This document shows positions 8,776 to 17,854 of a DNA stretch of 64,000 nucleotides, one piece after another. The stretch's first letter is position 1. Each line of letters begins with the position of its first letter. Both the position numbers and the translations under genes were made by a program. The stretch is from Bacteroides_D sp963543925 (GTDB lineage Bacteria; Bacteroidota; Bacteroidia; Bacteroidales; CAJPTX01), in contig CAUUCP010000001.1 of assembly GCA_963543925.1 (NCBI GenBank), forward strand, positions 1-64,000. The letters run 5' to 3'. The notes below the pieces were generated by a model, which worked only from the letters and a program-made list of their open reading frames with translations, did no database searches and was not told the DNA's origin.

Positions 8776-9516
8776 TTACATGTTCATCCCCCCACACACG
8801 TGGAGCACCTGACCATTCACATAACTCCCTAGCTCACTAGCCAAAAAGAGCACTGCGCGTGCTACGTCCAGAGGCGTCCCAGCGCGGTGAAGAGGAATCT
8901 GATCCGCCCACCCTTTCCGCACTTCCTCGGGGAGCTTCTCGGTCATTTCCGTTTCTATGAACCCAGGGGCCACTACATTCGTGCGAATGTTACGAGCGCC
9001 CAATTCCTTCGCTATAGATTTTGAGAAACCGATAATCCCAGCCTTCGATGCCGCATAGTTCGCCTGCCCAGCATTCCCAGAAACTCCGACCACCGAACTG
9101 ATATTGACGATCGCACCCTGCTTCTGCTTCAGCATCACGCGTTGCACAGCCTTGGTCATGTTAAAGACCGACTTCAGATTGACGCGGATCACCTCGTCCC
9201 ACTGTTCCTCACTCATGCGCATCAAGAGCGCGTCGCGCGTGATGCCAGCATTGTTCACCAAGATGTCCACGCCGCCAAACTCGGTGATTGTCGCCTCCAC
9301 GAGCGCCTCGGCTTGAGCCAGATCACTCGCATCAGAGGTAAACCCCTTAGCACGAACCCCCAGAGCGGCAGCCTCTTGCTCTACTTCCGTAAAAGCGGGG
9401 TTACGTGCCGTAAAGACTACATTAGCGCCTTGCTCTGCAAACAGACGCACGATCCCGCGACCTATCCCGCGCGTGCCACCCGTTACGATGGCGGTTTTTC
9501 CTTCTAATAACTTCAT
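8776..9516 (-). CDS. fabG: 3-oxoacyl-[acyl-carrier-protein] reductase
   Basis: An NADPH-dependent short-chain dehydrogenase that reduces 3-oxoacyl-ACP in fatty-acid elongation. The 246 residues match family length. The cofactor motif TGGTRGIG is at 12-19 and NNAG at 88-91. The catalytic set is N113, S140/S141, Y154 and K158 (YAASK). The C-terminus GSYVNGQVLHVCGGMNM is typical. The gene lies 30 bp downstream of tpx on the same strand, so the two may be cotranscribed, and a strong terminator follows. FabG and other SDRs are hard to separate by sequence alone, but this one is close to the canonical form. Confidence 0.9.
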   Translation of the reverse strand: MKLLEGKTAIVTGGTRGIGRGIVRLFAEQGANVVFTARNPAFTEVEQEAAALGVRAKGFTSDASDLAQAEALVEATITEFGGVDILVNNAGITRDALLMRMSEEQWDEVIRVNLKSVFNMTKAVQRVMLKQKQGAIVNISSVVGVSGNAGQANYAASKAGIIGFSKSIAKELGARNIRTNVVAPGFIETEMTEKLPEEVRKGWADQIPLHRAGTPLDVARAVLFLASELGSYVNGQVLHVCGGMNM

Positions 9517-9545
9517 TCGTTTTTACGGTGTCAATTACGACGCTA

Positions 9546-10052
9546 TTATAGCAAACTTTTCACAGTTGCTAGTGCGGCATCATAATCGGGCTCCTGGGTC
9601 ACCTCTGGCACGTACTCTACGTAACGTACTATACCCTTGCCATCTACCACCACCACGCCGCGTGCTAAAAGGCGTAGACCATTCAGTACGAAACCATAAT
9701 TTGTACCAAAAGAAAGCTCGCGGTGATCAGACACCATGGTCAAACGATCGATCCCATTCGCGCCACAATAACGTCCCAAAGCAAAAGGTAGGTCGCAAGA
9801 GATTGCCAAGATGTGGACCTTATCATCCAGCTTGCTCGCTGCAGAATTGAAACGTCCCGCCTGCATCGAACACACTGGGGTATCGATCGATGGAAAAATA
9901 CTCAGTATGTAGATATTACCATCCCCCCCCTTAAAGTGGATAGGCTTCATATCGACACCCAGCCCCGTAAACTCCGGAGCCTGCATGCCTACCTTTATTT
10001 CGTTACCAAGAAGCTCTATGTCGTTCCCTGCAAACTGTACCTTATGTGACAT
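9546..10052 (-). CDS. tpx: Thiol peroxidase (atypical 2-Cys peroxiredoxin)
   Basis: Reduces lipid and hydrogen peroxides using thioredoxin. Counting from the chosen start, the peroxidatic cysteine is C61 in SIDTPVCSMQ and the resolving cysteine C96 in DLPFALGRYC, the E. coli Tpx spacing within one residue. The start is set at ATG 10052, which has GGAGG eight bases upstream; an earlier in-frame ATG at 10067 would include that ribosome-binding site in the coding sequence. Expected in the periplasm or cytoplasm; no clear signal peptide is seen. It precedes fabG. With bcp and msrA in the window, it forms part of the oxidative-stress set of an anaerobe. Confidence 0.92.
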   Translation of the reverse strand: MSHKVQFAGNDIELLGNEIKVGMQAPEFTGLGVDMKPIHFKGGDGNIYILSIFPSIDTPVCSMQAGRFNSAASKLDDKVHILAISCDLPFALGRYCGANGIDRLTMVSDHRELSFGTNYGFVLNGLRLLARGVVVVDGKGIVRYVEYVPEVTQEPDYDAALATVKSLL

Positions 10053-10150
10053 TGTTATTACCTCCATTTTAGGTTCTTATACTATAAAACAACGTCATGC
10101 GTAAAAGATTGTTCGCTTTCTCGAAAAAGGGACGATATCCCAAGGTCGTG

Positions 10151-10158
10151 TATCTTTG
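10151..10158 (+). promoter_or_regulatory. -7 promoter element TATCTTTG for the nitroreductase gene
   Basis: Perfect match to the Bacteroidota TAnnTTTG element, 30 bp upstream of the ATG at 10188. Confidence 0.75.
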
Positions 10159-10187
10159 CGAAGATAATTGTTGAAGGGGTATATCGC

Positions 10188-10925
10188 ATGAATTACAAGA
10201 CACACCGTTCCATTCGTCGCTACCAGACAAAAGATCTCCCAGACGGACTCCTCGAATCCTTGCTTGAAGCTGGGATGCGTGCCTCGAACACAGGGAATAT
10301 ACAAAGCTATTCCGTGATTGTGACGCGAGAGCAAGCGATGAAGGAACGTCTCGCACCGCTACATTTCAACCAAGCCATGGTGCGTGAGGCGCCTGTATTC
10401 CTCACGTTCTGTGTCGATTATAACCGACTCGCGACTTGGAGTAAAGCCCGCGCGACCTCCTGTGGGCTTCTTAATCTTATGGGGTTTTACAATGGGTCGC
10501 TCGACGCCATGCTTTTTGCTCAAAATGTCGCCGTAGCGGCAGAGGAGGAGGGGCTAGGCTACTGTTTTCTAGGTACCACCCTCTACAACATGCGGAGTAT
10601 GATCGAGGTCCTGAAACTACCACGCGGCGTCATGCCTATCCTCGGGATGTCAATAGGGTATCCTGCCGAAGAGCCAGAGATGCGCGTACGTCTCCCCCTC
10701 TCCGCTGTGGTGCATTATGAACATTACACCCCAATGACAAACGAGGAGATCGAGCTCGCCTATCAAAAGGTGGAAAACGACCCATTCTACCAAAAGCAGG
10801 TTGCTGAGGCTGGACGCCAGAATTGGGCACAGCTCGTCATGGAACATCAATATACCGAGGATACCTATCGGAGATTGTCGAAAGAAATCATTGACAATCT
10901 TCGCGAACAAGGATTTGAATTATAG
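10188..10925 (+). CDS. NfsA-like nitroreductase family flavoprotein
   Basis: A 245-residue FMN-dependent oxidoreductase of the nitroreductase superfamily. The N-terminus has HRSIRRYQTKDLP, the usual phosphate-binding RSxRxY region, followed by the ASNTGNIQSYS segment typical of NfsA/FRP-type members. AQNVAVAAEEEGLGYCFLGT and ILGMSIGYPAEEPEMRVRLP complete the family pattern. It probably reduces nitroaromatics, quinones or flavins with NAD(P)H; the physiological substrate cannot be read from sequence. The gene is divergent from tpx with its own consensus promoter. An imperfect GC-rich hairpin follows the stop (about 10940-10995) but lacks a T-run. Confidence 0.88.
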   Translation: MNYKTHRSIRRYQTKDLPDGLLESLLEAGMRASNTGNIQSYSVIVTREQAMKERLAPLHFNQAMVREAPVFLTFCVDYNRLATWSKARATSCGLLNLMGFYNGSLDAMLFAQNVAVAAEEEGLGYCFLGTTLYNMRSMIEVLKLPRGVMPILGMSIGYPAEEPEMRVRLPLSAVVHYEHYTPMTNEEIELAYQKVENDPFYQKQVAEAGRQNWAQLVMEHQYTEDTYRRLSKEIIDNLREQGFEL

Positions 10926-11019
10926 TCCTCCTCCCCACACACTCCCTCTCCCTCGTGCGCGTGAAAAAACACGTCGTGCGTGAAGAGGGGGAGCTGATCC
11001 CAATTCCAAAAACTCTTCC

Positions 11020-11027
11020 TATCTTTG
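11020..11027 (+). promoter_or_regulatory. -7 promoter element TATCTTTG for tRNA-Pro
   Basis: Perfect TAnnTTTG match about 54 bp upstream of the tRNA 5' end. Confidence 0.7.
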
Positions 11028-11080
11028 TGGTGTCGAAGGTTGATCTGCGAGCGGATACCAGACATAGCTAGGATAACGTT

Positions 11081-11155
11081 CGGGGTGTAGCGCAGCCCGG
11101 TTAGCGTGCATCGTTCGGGACGATGAGGTCGGGAGTTCGAATCTCCCCACCCCGA
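11081..11155 (+). tRNA. tRNA-Pro (anticodon CGG)
   Basis: A full cloverleaf: acceptor CGGGGTG / CACCCCG; D-arm around GCGCAGCCCGGTTAGCGTGC; anticodon stem CATCG / CGATG with loop TTCGGGA, giving anticodon CGG; T-arm GGGAG-TTCGAAT-CTCCC. The discriminator base is A. The 3' CCA is not encoded (the sequence continues ACAAAC). Confidence 0.95.
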
Positions 11156-11161
11156 CAAACC

Positions 11162-11203
11162 ACTACGGCGACTCTTGTGAAAGGACACAGGGGTCGCCGT
11201 AGT
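11162..11203 (+). terminator. Hairpin after tRNA-Pro
   Basis: A perfect 11-bp inverted repeat ACTACGGCGAC / GTCGCCGTAGT with a 20-nt loop begins 7 nt after the tRNA. It may end or protect the tRNA transcript, but no T-run follows, so it is not a textbook terminator. Confidence 0.45.
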
Positions 11204-11309
11204 CGCATTATATCATTCTTGGTACCAAGCTCTTGGTGAATAAATCCCATAGCAGAGAGGGTAGGGGAGGAGCCTGCAGCCCCGCCCAGCCTCCGCCCGA
11301 TCTGCTCCT

Positions 11310-11672
11310 GATACTGTCCTGAAAAAGGGTGTAACAGGCTGCCTGTTTCTCCGTCTACCGCACGGCTCTTATACACATAGTGTCTACTACCACTTTATGA
11401 AATCCTAAAGCTCTATTTTTATACGATAAAATAAATAACAGAATAACGGAATAAAGAAATACGTATAGAATATGGGCTATTTTGGGGTAGGTAATTTTAC
11501 CTAATTTGCTATGTGTAGAGTACGTGTAGAGTACGTGTAGCTATGGTGTAGCATTGGTGTACTCCTAACATGGCTGTTTTGGGGATAAGGAATTAAGGAA
11601 AATATAAAGCGGCATTTCCCCCTTTTTCTCTCCCGTTGCAGTGATGCTTACACACTTTTTTAGGACAGTATC
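11310..11672. mobile_element. MITE-like element, copy B (363 bp)
   Basis: Starts GATACTGTCCTGAAAAAGGG and ends TTACACACTTTTTTAGGACA-GTATC, inverted ends of the same type as copy A. The interior has the palindrome GGTAATTTTACC and five 11-bp units (11513-11565) such as GTGTAGAGTAC and GTGTAGCATTG. It is nearly collinear with copy D at 62618. No target duplication is obvious in the 8 bp on either side, and no coding frame is convincing. Confidence 0.72.
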
Positions 11673-11724
11673 TAAGGTTGTATTCCTAAAAAATAGGTAA
11701 CTTGCGTAATAAACATACGTAGCT

Positions 11725-12216
11725 ATGCAGGACTTTGTAGCCATAGATTTTGAAACCGCCAACCGATGCCCCACCAGTGCGTGTAGCGTCGGTGCTGTGA
11801 GAGTAAGGGGAGGAAAGATAGATAAACAAACATTCTATGCCCTTATTCGACCTTACCCCAATTACTTCATCGCTCAATTTACTGAAATCCACGGTATTTC
11901 GGCGAAGGATACCGAAGATGCCCCCCACTTCGATGAGGTGTGGCCCGCACTCCAAGACTTTATCGGAGACCTGCCACTAGTGGCGCACAATAGTCCATTT
12001 GACCGCTCGGTACTCCAAAAAACACTCGAGCACTACGGTTTTAGTTGCGAAAATCCCTTCCATTGTACGCTCCAAGCCGCGCGACGTGCACGGCTCGATC
12101 TCCCAAATTATCAACTGCATACGGTGGCGGCATATTTTGGCTATAACCTTACCAATCACCACCATGCGCTAGCCGATGCCACAGCCTGTGCCGTGATTGC
12201 AATGCACGTTTTATGA
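11725..12216 (+). CDS. DnaQ-like 3'-5' exonuclease (DEDDh family)
   Basis: A 163-residue stand-alone exonuclease domain. ExoI is AIDFETA with D8 and E10; ExoII is VAHNSPFDRSVL; ExoIII ends in HHHALADATACA with His and Asp. The length fits a single domain, as in DNA polymerase III epsilon subunits or proofreading homologues, without a polymerase-binding tail. The exact role (epsilon subunit, repair or RNA processing) is open. msrA begins 3 nt after its stop, so the two probably share a transcript. Copy B ends 52 bp upstream. Confidence 0.85.
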   Translation: MQDFVAIDFETANRCPTSACSVGAVRVRGGKIDKQTFYALIRPYPNYFIAQFTEIHGISAKDTEDAPHFDEVWPALQDFIGDLPLVAHNSPFDRSVLQKTLEHYGFSCENPFHCTLQAARRARLDLPNYQLHTVAAYFGYNLTNHHHALADATACAVIAMHVL

Positions 12217-12219
12217 AAA

Positions 12220-12813
12220 ATGCTATTATTTTTGTCCCTGATAGGGGTATTGACCCTCGTGGGGGGTGGTAATATGAAAGCGATGGAACAAGCAACATTC
12301 GGTATGGGGTGTTTTTGGTGCAGCGAGGCGATGTTTAGCCAGTTGCGCGGCGTGCAGAGCGTACGCTCGGGGTTCAGTGGCGGTACGACGGTAAATCCAT
12401 CCTATCGCGAGGTATGTACTGGAGAGACGGGACACGCCGAGGTGGTACACATTGTCTACGCCCCAGCCATCATCACCTACACCGAGCTACTCAAGGTCTT
12501 TTTCACCATGCACGACCCTACCACTCTCAACCAGCAAGGGCCAGACATCGGTACACAGTACCGCTCGGTGATCTTTTTCCACTCAGATGCACAGCGAGAC
12601 GAGGCTCGTAGAACCATCGAGGCGCTCACCGAAGAGCACGTCTACGAGCGTCCTATTGTTACCCAAGTCGTGCCCTTCGAAGCGTTTTATCCTGCCGAAG
12701 ATTATCACACACAATATTTTTCACTTAACAAAAACGAGGGCTACTGCCGAATGGTGGTCGCACCTAAGGTGGAGAAGTTTGAGAAGATCTTCCACCAATT
12801 ACTCCAAAAATAG
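12220..12813 (+). CDS. msrA: Peptide-methionine (S)-S-oxide reductase
   Basis: Repairs oxidised methionine. The signature GMGCFWC places the catalytic cysteine at residue 31 from the first ATG; the EVCTGETGHAEVV, HDPTTLNQQGPDIGTQYRS and AEDYHTQY blocks are canonical. From ATG 12220 the N-terminus is a hydrophobic stretch (LLFLSLIGVLTLVGGG) that could act as a leader. An internal ATG at 12274 follows a G-rich stretch and would give a standard cytosolic protein, so the start is undecided. The gene sits between a DnaQ-like exonuclease and DPP IV. Confidence 0.93.
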   Translation: MLLFLSLIGVLTLVGGGNMKAMEQATFGMGCFWCSEAMFSQLRGVQSVRSGFSGGTTVNPSYREVCTGETGHAEVVHIVYAPAIITYTELLKVFFTMHDPTTLNQQGPDIGTQYRSVIFFHSDAQRDEARRTIEALTEEHVYERPIVTQVVPFEAFYPAEDYHTQYFSLNKNEGYCRMVVAPKVEKFEKIFHQLLQK

Positions 12814-12821
12814 ACCAGGTC

Positions 12822-14996
12822 ATGCCGATTCGTAAGTTATGCACGTGCCTCCTCCTCCTCCTTGCCATTATCCCGTGTACTACTATGGCGCAACGAGATC
12901 TCAGTATGGAAGAAGCCGTCTTGCGGCGTTCGGGAAATAAAAGTCTTGCGCCAGAGACGCTCGCGCAGTTCCGCTGGGTGCCTGCTACTGACGCTTATAG
13001 CTATGTCGAGGGAAATGGTGAACTCCTGCGGGTGGTACAAGGTGATAAGACCCGAGAGATCAGGCTGGCTGACTTTGAGGAAGCGCTTGCCACGCTCCAA
13101 CTTCACAAAAAGCCTACTACATGGACTGGATATCGTTGGTTCTCGGCGCGCGAGATTGAGTTGTGGAGTAACAATCAACAGCTCTTTCTAGACCCTGATT
13201 CCAAGAAGGTTCGCATGGGATGGAATCTGCCAGAGGATGCCGAAAATCTGCAATTCGCTCCAGAGGGGCGCGCCATTTCCTACAATCAAGAAGAAAGCAT
13301 TGTGGCCATAGACGCAAAGGGAGAAACTTACGAAGTCGAGTCCTTTGCCGAGGATGGGATACGACACGGGCGGGTCGTGCACCGCAACGAATTCGGGATC
13401 GACAGGGGAGTCTTCTGGTCTCCAAAGGGAAGACATCTGGCTTACTATCACCTCGATGAGCGTATGGTGACCGAATATCCATTGGTCGATATCTCTACCG
13501 TACCAGCCTCCCTCCATTCCATTCGTTACCCCATGGCGGGTGGGGTTTCGCACCAAGTTGAGATCGGGATCTACTCTCTGGACGAGAAAAAGCACGTCTG
13601 GTTGAAGACCGAGTTGAAGAGCGACCAGTATTTCACCAACCTCGCGTGGAGTCCTGACGGAAAATATCTTTATGTAGCAGAGCTCAATCGCGCACAGGAT
13701 ACCATGCATCTCAATCGGTATGACGTGGCGACGGGAAAGCTTGATAAAACCCTTTTTTCCGAAACCAGCGACCGCTATGTCGAACCATTGAATCCCATCC
13801 GTTTCCTCCCAGGCTCCTCAGACCGTTTCGTATGGGAGAGCCAGCGTTCGGGACATAACCATCTCTATCTCTACAACACCGATGGGAAGTTGATCGCGCC
13901 GCTCACCACAGGAGAATGGGAAGTGCTTGATTTTATCGACTTCAATATCGACGGTACCAAGGTGTACTATGCATCCAACGAAGGGGCTACGCTCCAGCGA
14001 CAACTTTATTCCGTAGATCTCAAGAGTAAGAAGCGTACACGGATTTCGCCAAAAGAGGGTTATAACCAATTTATTATCGATGTCGTCGGAGATCGATATG
14101 CTGGCTTCTGGACTTCGTTTCACAACCCAGGAGGGGTCTACATCGGATCGCTCTCCAAGACTAAGGAGGTGCGCGATATCCTGATTGCTCCTAATCCTCT
14201 TTCCGAGTTCAATATGCCTGATGCTGAGCTGGTAACACTCACCTCAGCCGATGGAAAGACGCCTCTTTACGGACGGCTTTTTACACCCAAGGGGGCGGCA
14301 AAGAGTAAGGAAAAATACCCCACGGTGGTCTATGTTTATGGGGGACCTCACGCACAGCTGGTACAAGACCGTTGGATGGGCGGAGCGCCCTATTGGGAAC
14401 TCCTGATGGCACAGCGCGGATATGTTGTCTTCGTCATGGACAATCGTGGGTCTGCCAATCGCGGGTTCGATTTTGAACAGGTCATACACCGAAATTTGGG
14501 GGAGAACGAGCTTGCTGATCAACGCGAGGGGGTCAAGTTCCTACACGCCTTGCCCTATGTCGACAAAGAACGGATGGGGGTACATGGATGGAGTTTCGGT
14601 GGATTCATGAGTATGAGCATGCTCCTCCGTTTTGACAATACGTTCAAGGTGAGCGTCTCCGGAGGTCCAGTCATAGATTGGCGCTATTACGAGGTGATGT
14701 ACGGAGAGCGCTACATGGACACTCCCGCCGAGAACCCTGCGGGTTATGCCAAGGCTGATCTCAAGGGCTATGTCAAGAATCTGGAGGGGAAACACTTGCT
14801 CATGATTCATGGTTACCAAGACGATGTCGTCGTGCCACAGCATACCCTCTCTTTCTTGAAAGCCTGTGTGGATAATAATATGACGGGCGTTGACTGTTTC
14901 TTCTATCCTGGACACCCACACAATGTGCGGGGGAAGGATCGGGTGCATCTCATGCAGAAAGTGACTGAGTACCTAGACCTTTACCTACGTCGTTAA
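12822..14996 (+). CDS. Dipeptidyl peptidase IV (S9B family), secreted
   Basis: Removes X-Pro/X-Ala dipeptides from peptides, a key step for peptide-fermenting Porphyromonas. It starts with a signal peptide ending near CTTMAQ. Residues about 40-480 form the beta-propeller and the C-terminal part the alpha/beta-hydrolase. The nucleophile is S591 in VHGWSFGGF; the acid lies in GYQDDVVVP and the catalytic histidine near GHPHNVRGKDRVHL. The 724 residues are close to the P. gingivalis enzyme (723). It begins 8 nt after msrA and is followed 9 nt later by a MATE transporter, all on one strand. Confidence 0.93.
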   Translation: MPIRKLCTCLLLLLAIIPCTTMAQRDLSMEEAVLRRSGNKSLAPETLAQFRWVPATDAYSYVEGNGELLRVVQGDKTREIRLADFEEALATLQLHKKPTTWTGYRWFSAREIELWSNNQQLFLDPDSKKVRMGWNLPEDAENLQFAPEGRAISYNQEESIVAIDAKGETYEVESFAEDGIRHGRVVHRNEFGIDRGVFWSPKGRHLAYYHLDERMVTEYPLVDISTVPASLHSIRYPMAGGVSHQVEIGIYSLDEKKHVWLKTELKSDQYFTNLAWSPDGKYLYVAELNRAQDTMHLNRYDVATGKLDKTLFSETSDRYVEPLNPIRFLPGSSDRFVWESQRSGHNHLYLYNTDGKLIAPLTTGEWEVLDFIDFNIDGTKVYYASNEGATLQRQLYSVDLKSKKRTRISPKEGYNQFIIDVVGDRYAGFWTSFHNPGGVYIGSLSKTKEVRDILIAPNPLSEFNMPDAELVTLTSADGKTPLYGRLFTPKGAAKSKEKYPTVVYVYGGPHAQLVQDRWMGGAPYWELLMAQRGYVVFVMDNRGSANRGFDFEQVIHRNLGENELADQREGVKFLHALPYVDKERMGVHGWSFGGFMSMSMLLRFDNTFKVSVSGGPVIDWRYYEVMYGERYMDTPAENPAGYAKADLKGYVKNLEGKHLLMIHGYQDDVVVPQHTLSFLKACVDNNMTGVDCFFYPGHPHNVRGKDRVHLMQKVTEYLDLYLRR

Positions 14997-15005
14997 GCAG
15001 CGTGG

Positions 15006-16373
15006 ATGCAAGAGATCCTTAAGTACAAGAACGTCCCGATAAAGAATATCCTTGCTGTGTCGGCGCCCATCTTCTTTGGGTCTGCCGTCCAGACGGGGAT
15101 TCTTATTACAGATACAGCGTTTTTAGGGCACTTGGGGAAGCTCTATTTAGGCGCATCGGCTATCGCGGGCTTGTTGTATTTTGTCTTTGCTATGCTCTTT
15201 TGGGGCTTCAGTACGGGGCTGCAAATCTTGGTAGCACGACGCAATGGGCAAGGGCATTTCCGAGAGATCGGGAGTCTGGTCTCCCACGCTCAACTCCTAA
15301 TGTGGGGACTTGCGATTGCACTCTTTGTCCTACTCTGGTTCTCTACAGAGGCTATTTTGGGCTTTATGGTCAAGGATCCCGCCATAGGTGAACAAGCGTA
15401 CGACTATCTCAGGGTGAGAATCTTTGGCTATTTCTTCTGTTCGCTAAACTTCTCGTTCCGTGGATTCTATCTCGGTATCGGGCGCACGCGGGTCATTACT
15501 TTCGTTACGCTCACGATGTTGATCGTGAACATCTGTTTTGACTATGCCCTCATCTTTGGTCAGTGGGGACTCCCCCCATTAGGGATGTCTGGTGCCGCAC
15601 TCGCCTCCGTGCTTGCCGAAGCCTCGGGGTTGGGCGTCTTTATTATTTTCACCGTGCGCAATATTGATAGACGACACTACTGGCTCTTTACTTACATAGC
15701 CCTCCGTTTGCGTGTTGTAAAAGACCTGTTACGAACTGGACTCCCCCTTTTGGTACAGTCGACGGTCAACTTCTTTTCTTGGTTTCTCTTCTTTCTTATC
15801 ATTGAAAAGATGGGCGTCCTGCAACTCGCTGTCTCCAATCTCATTCGCAGTGTGCTTGTTACCTACTTTATCCCGATCAATGGATTTTGTGCAGCCACCA
15901 GTACGTTTGTCAGTTTCCTCTACGGGGCACAGCACCACGAACGTATCTTGGGCTTTGTGAAAAGAATTATCTGGTTGAACTGTCTGGGTATCTTGCTCTT
16001 CGTGATCCCAGTCCTCCTCTTTCCAGAAGCTATCCTCGGTATCTTTAGTGACGAAGCTGATATTATTGCTGCCTCATTACCGATTGTCTACCTCGTTTCC
16101 ATCTCTATTTTCGGACAGGGGATTGGAAATATCCTCTTCTACGCCGTTATGGGGATGGGGAGAACCCTCCAAGCCTTTTATATAGACCTCGCGGTACTTG
16201 TCGTCTACATTACTGCTGTTTGGTTTCTAGCCCTGAAGGTACAAGGTTCTCTCTTGATGGTCTGGAGTGCCGAGTTTGTCTACGGAGGACTCCTGATTCT
16301 TTTGCTCTCCCTCTATTTAGCCTACATTCGTAGACAGGGGGGCTTGCGTCCTAAGGTAAATCCTATACGCTAA
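15006..16373 (+). CDS. MATE family efflux transporter
   Basis: A 455-residue integral membrane protein with about 12 hydrophobic segments. Typical MATE features include the N-terminal AVSAPIFFGSAVQTGILITDT region, GLQILVARRNGQGHF after TM2, and an internal repeat in the second half (LPLLVQSTVNFFSWFLFF). It exports drugs or metabolites in exchange for sodium or protons; the substrate is not predictable. Its TAA stop overlaps the ATG of pssA by one base, so the two are probably translationally coupled. Confidence 0.9.
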   Translation: MQEILKYKNVPIKNILAVSAPIFFGSAVQTGILITDTAFLGHLGKLYLGASAIAGLLYFVFAMLFWGFSTGLQILVARRNGQGHFREIGSLVSHAQLLMWGLAIALFVLLWFSTEAILGFMVKDPAIGEQAYDYLRVRIFGYFFCSLNFSFRGFYLGIGRTRVITFVTLTMLIVNICFDYALIFGQWGLPPLGMSGAALASVLAEASGLGVFIIFTVRNIDRRHYWLFTYIALRLRVVKDLLRTGLPLLVQSTVNFFSWFLFFLIIEKMGVLQLAVSNLIRSVLVTYFIPINGFCAATSTFVSFLYGAQHHERILGFVKRIIWLNCLGILLFVIPVLLFPEAILGIFSDEADIIAASLPIVYLVSISIFGQGIGNILFYAVMGMGRTLQAFYIDLAVLVVYITAVWFLALKVQGSLLMVWSAEFVYGGLLILLLSLYLAYIRRQGGLRPKVNPIR

Positions 16374-17119
16374 TGCGTCGTTTTATTCCGAATCTGCTCA
16401 CCCTGCTCAATCTGCTTTCAGGTTCACTTGCTGTGGTGTTGGCTTCCCTTGCCTCGATGTTTGATAATCCAGAGTTTATCAATATTGCCGTCGGGTGTAT
16501 TCTCCTCGGAGCCCTCTTTGATGTCTTTGATGGGTTCACAGCACGCAAACTGGGGGTAGCCTCGCCACTCGGGGTGCAGCTCGACTCGTTGTCCGATCTC
16601 GTAACCTTCGGACTGGCACCAGCGGTACTCTACCTACACCTACAATGGGCGCATGTCGACCCAAAGTGCTATGCGGACAAAGGCATGCTTATCCTCGCGT
16701 TTGCGCCTCTTTTACTCACCCTCTTCTCCTCCTATCGCCTTGCTAAGTTCAATATTGATACGGAACAGCAGCACTATTTCAAGGGGTTAGCCACACCCGC
16801 AAGCGCCTTGTTTACACTGGGGATTGTACTTGCTATTGAGAACCATACCGCTTCGCCACTCATCGCCGCTTTGGTGCTTACACCTTACGCCTTGCCTGTG
16901 CTGGTAATCTTACAGGGTATCCTATTGGTAAGTAACATTCCCATGTTTTCGCTCAAGGTGAAACCCTTCTCTATCCACAACCTTTTGCCTCATATTATTT
17001 GGCTGATAGGTACGGCATTAGCGATTCTCTTTTTGCGCTGGGAAGGGTTGACTTATGGGATGGTGCTCTATGTTTTCCTCTCGCTCTTGTTCAAAAAACG
17101 TATCGTGAACAACCCATGA
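16373..17119 (+). CDS. pssA: CDP-diacylglycerol--serine O-phosphatidyltransferase
   Basis: Makes phosphatidylserine, the precursor of phosphatidylethanolamine. The CDP-alcohol phosphotransferase motif D-G-x2-A-R-x8-G-x3-D-x3-D is complete in FDGFTARKLGVASPLGVQLD followed by SLSD. The 248 residues carry about eight membrane segments. The start overlaps the MATE stop by one base and the end overlaps cdd by ATGA, so transport, lipid and nucleoside genes are packed in one unit without an obvious functional link. Confidence 0.93.
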   Translation: MRRFIPNLLTLLNLLSGSLAVVLASLASMFDNPEFINIAVGCILLGALFDVFDGFTARKLGVASPLGVQLDSLSDLVTFGLAPAVLYLHLQWAHVDPKCYADKGMLILAFAPLLLTLFSSYRLAKFNIDTEQQHYFKGLATPASALFTLGIVLAIENHTASPLIAALVLTPYALPVLVILQGILLVSNIPMFSLKVKPFSIHNLLPHIIWLIGTALAILFLRWEGLTYGMVLYVFLSLLFKKRIVNNP

Positions 17120-17619
17120 AACCTGACGCGCTGGGGGCAATCTCGCAGACATGCACCCTCTTGCAGTATCGTGGAGAGGAGGGGATAGCACCAGAGTGGT
17201 TGCCGCTCCTTCGTGCCTTGCCTGCTGCCGCTGCCAAAGCCTACGCCCCTTATTCGGCGGTGCACATTGGCGCAGCCGTACGCCTCTCAAATGGAGAGAT
17301 CGTCACGGGCTCAAATCAAGAGAATGCTGCCTACCCTAGTGGTTTGTGTGCAGAGCGGAATGCGCTGTTTAGTGCTTTTCATCGTTACCCAGAAGCTGAT
17401 CTCGAAGCTATTGCCATAGCACGTTATGATCGTAAAGAAGACGGTACGTTACACCTGAGCAACATGCCCCCAACACCGTGTGGAGCGTGTCGACAAGTGC
17501 TAGCGGAGTATATCCAGCGTCGTACAAACGGGATTGTCCCTTTTTTTATGTTAGGGGGCGAGGTCACGTGGTGTGTCGAGGATGCCAGAAAACTCCTCCC
17601 TTTTGCGTTCGTTTTGTAG
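17116..17619 (+). CDS. cdd: Cytidine deaminase
   Basis: Deaminates cytidine and deoxycytidine to uridines in pyrimidine salvage. Zinc ligands and catalytic glutamate are in GLCAERNALF and PPTPCGACRQVL; the substrate-binding segment is GSNQENAAYPSG. Start is ATG 17116, overlapping the pssA stop as ATGA; the frame is open further upstream but only inside pssA. The 167 residues include a longer N-terminal segment (about 30 residues) than minimal Cdd proteins. Confidence 0.92.
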   Translation: MKPDALGAISQTCTLLQYRGEEGIAPEWLPLLRALPAAAAKAYAPYSAVHIGAAVRLSNGEIVTGSNQENAAYPSGLCAERNALFSAFHRYPEADLEAIAIARYDRKEDGTLHLSNMPPTPCGACRQVLAEYIQRRTNGIVPFFMLGGEVTWCVEDARKLLPFAFVL

Positions 17620-17820
17620 GGAACAAGCAGAGGACCAGACGGTGTCTCAGAATAGTAACTCCGTTGCTACGGATTGTAAATACCTATGTGTTAAATAATT
17701 ACTTTGGGGTAAGCTTGTGTTTTTCTACAATCCTCCTTGCCAATGTGTAGGAACGCCACATGCCCAACACGAGGCGATTGCCCACTCTCGGTACGAATAC
17801 GTTTATCCCAAAAATATTAG

Positions 17821-17828
17821 TATCTTTG
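17821..17828 (+). promoter_or_regulatory. -7 promoter element TATCTTTG for the Usp gene
   Basis: Perfect TAnnTTTG match 26 bp upstream of ATG 17855. The 200 bp upstream hold no other feature that I recognise. Confidence 0.75.
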
Positions 17829-17854
17829 TGTACTGAATACATACAGTGATAGCC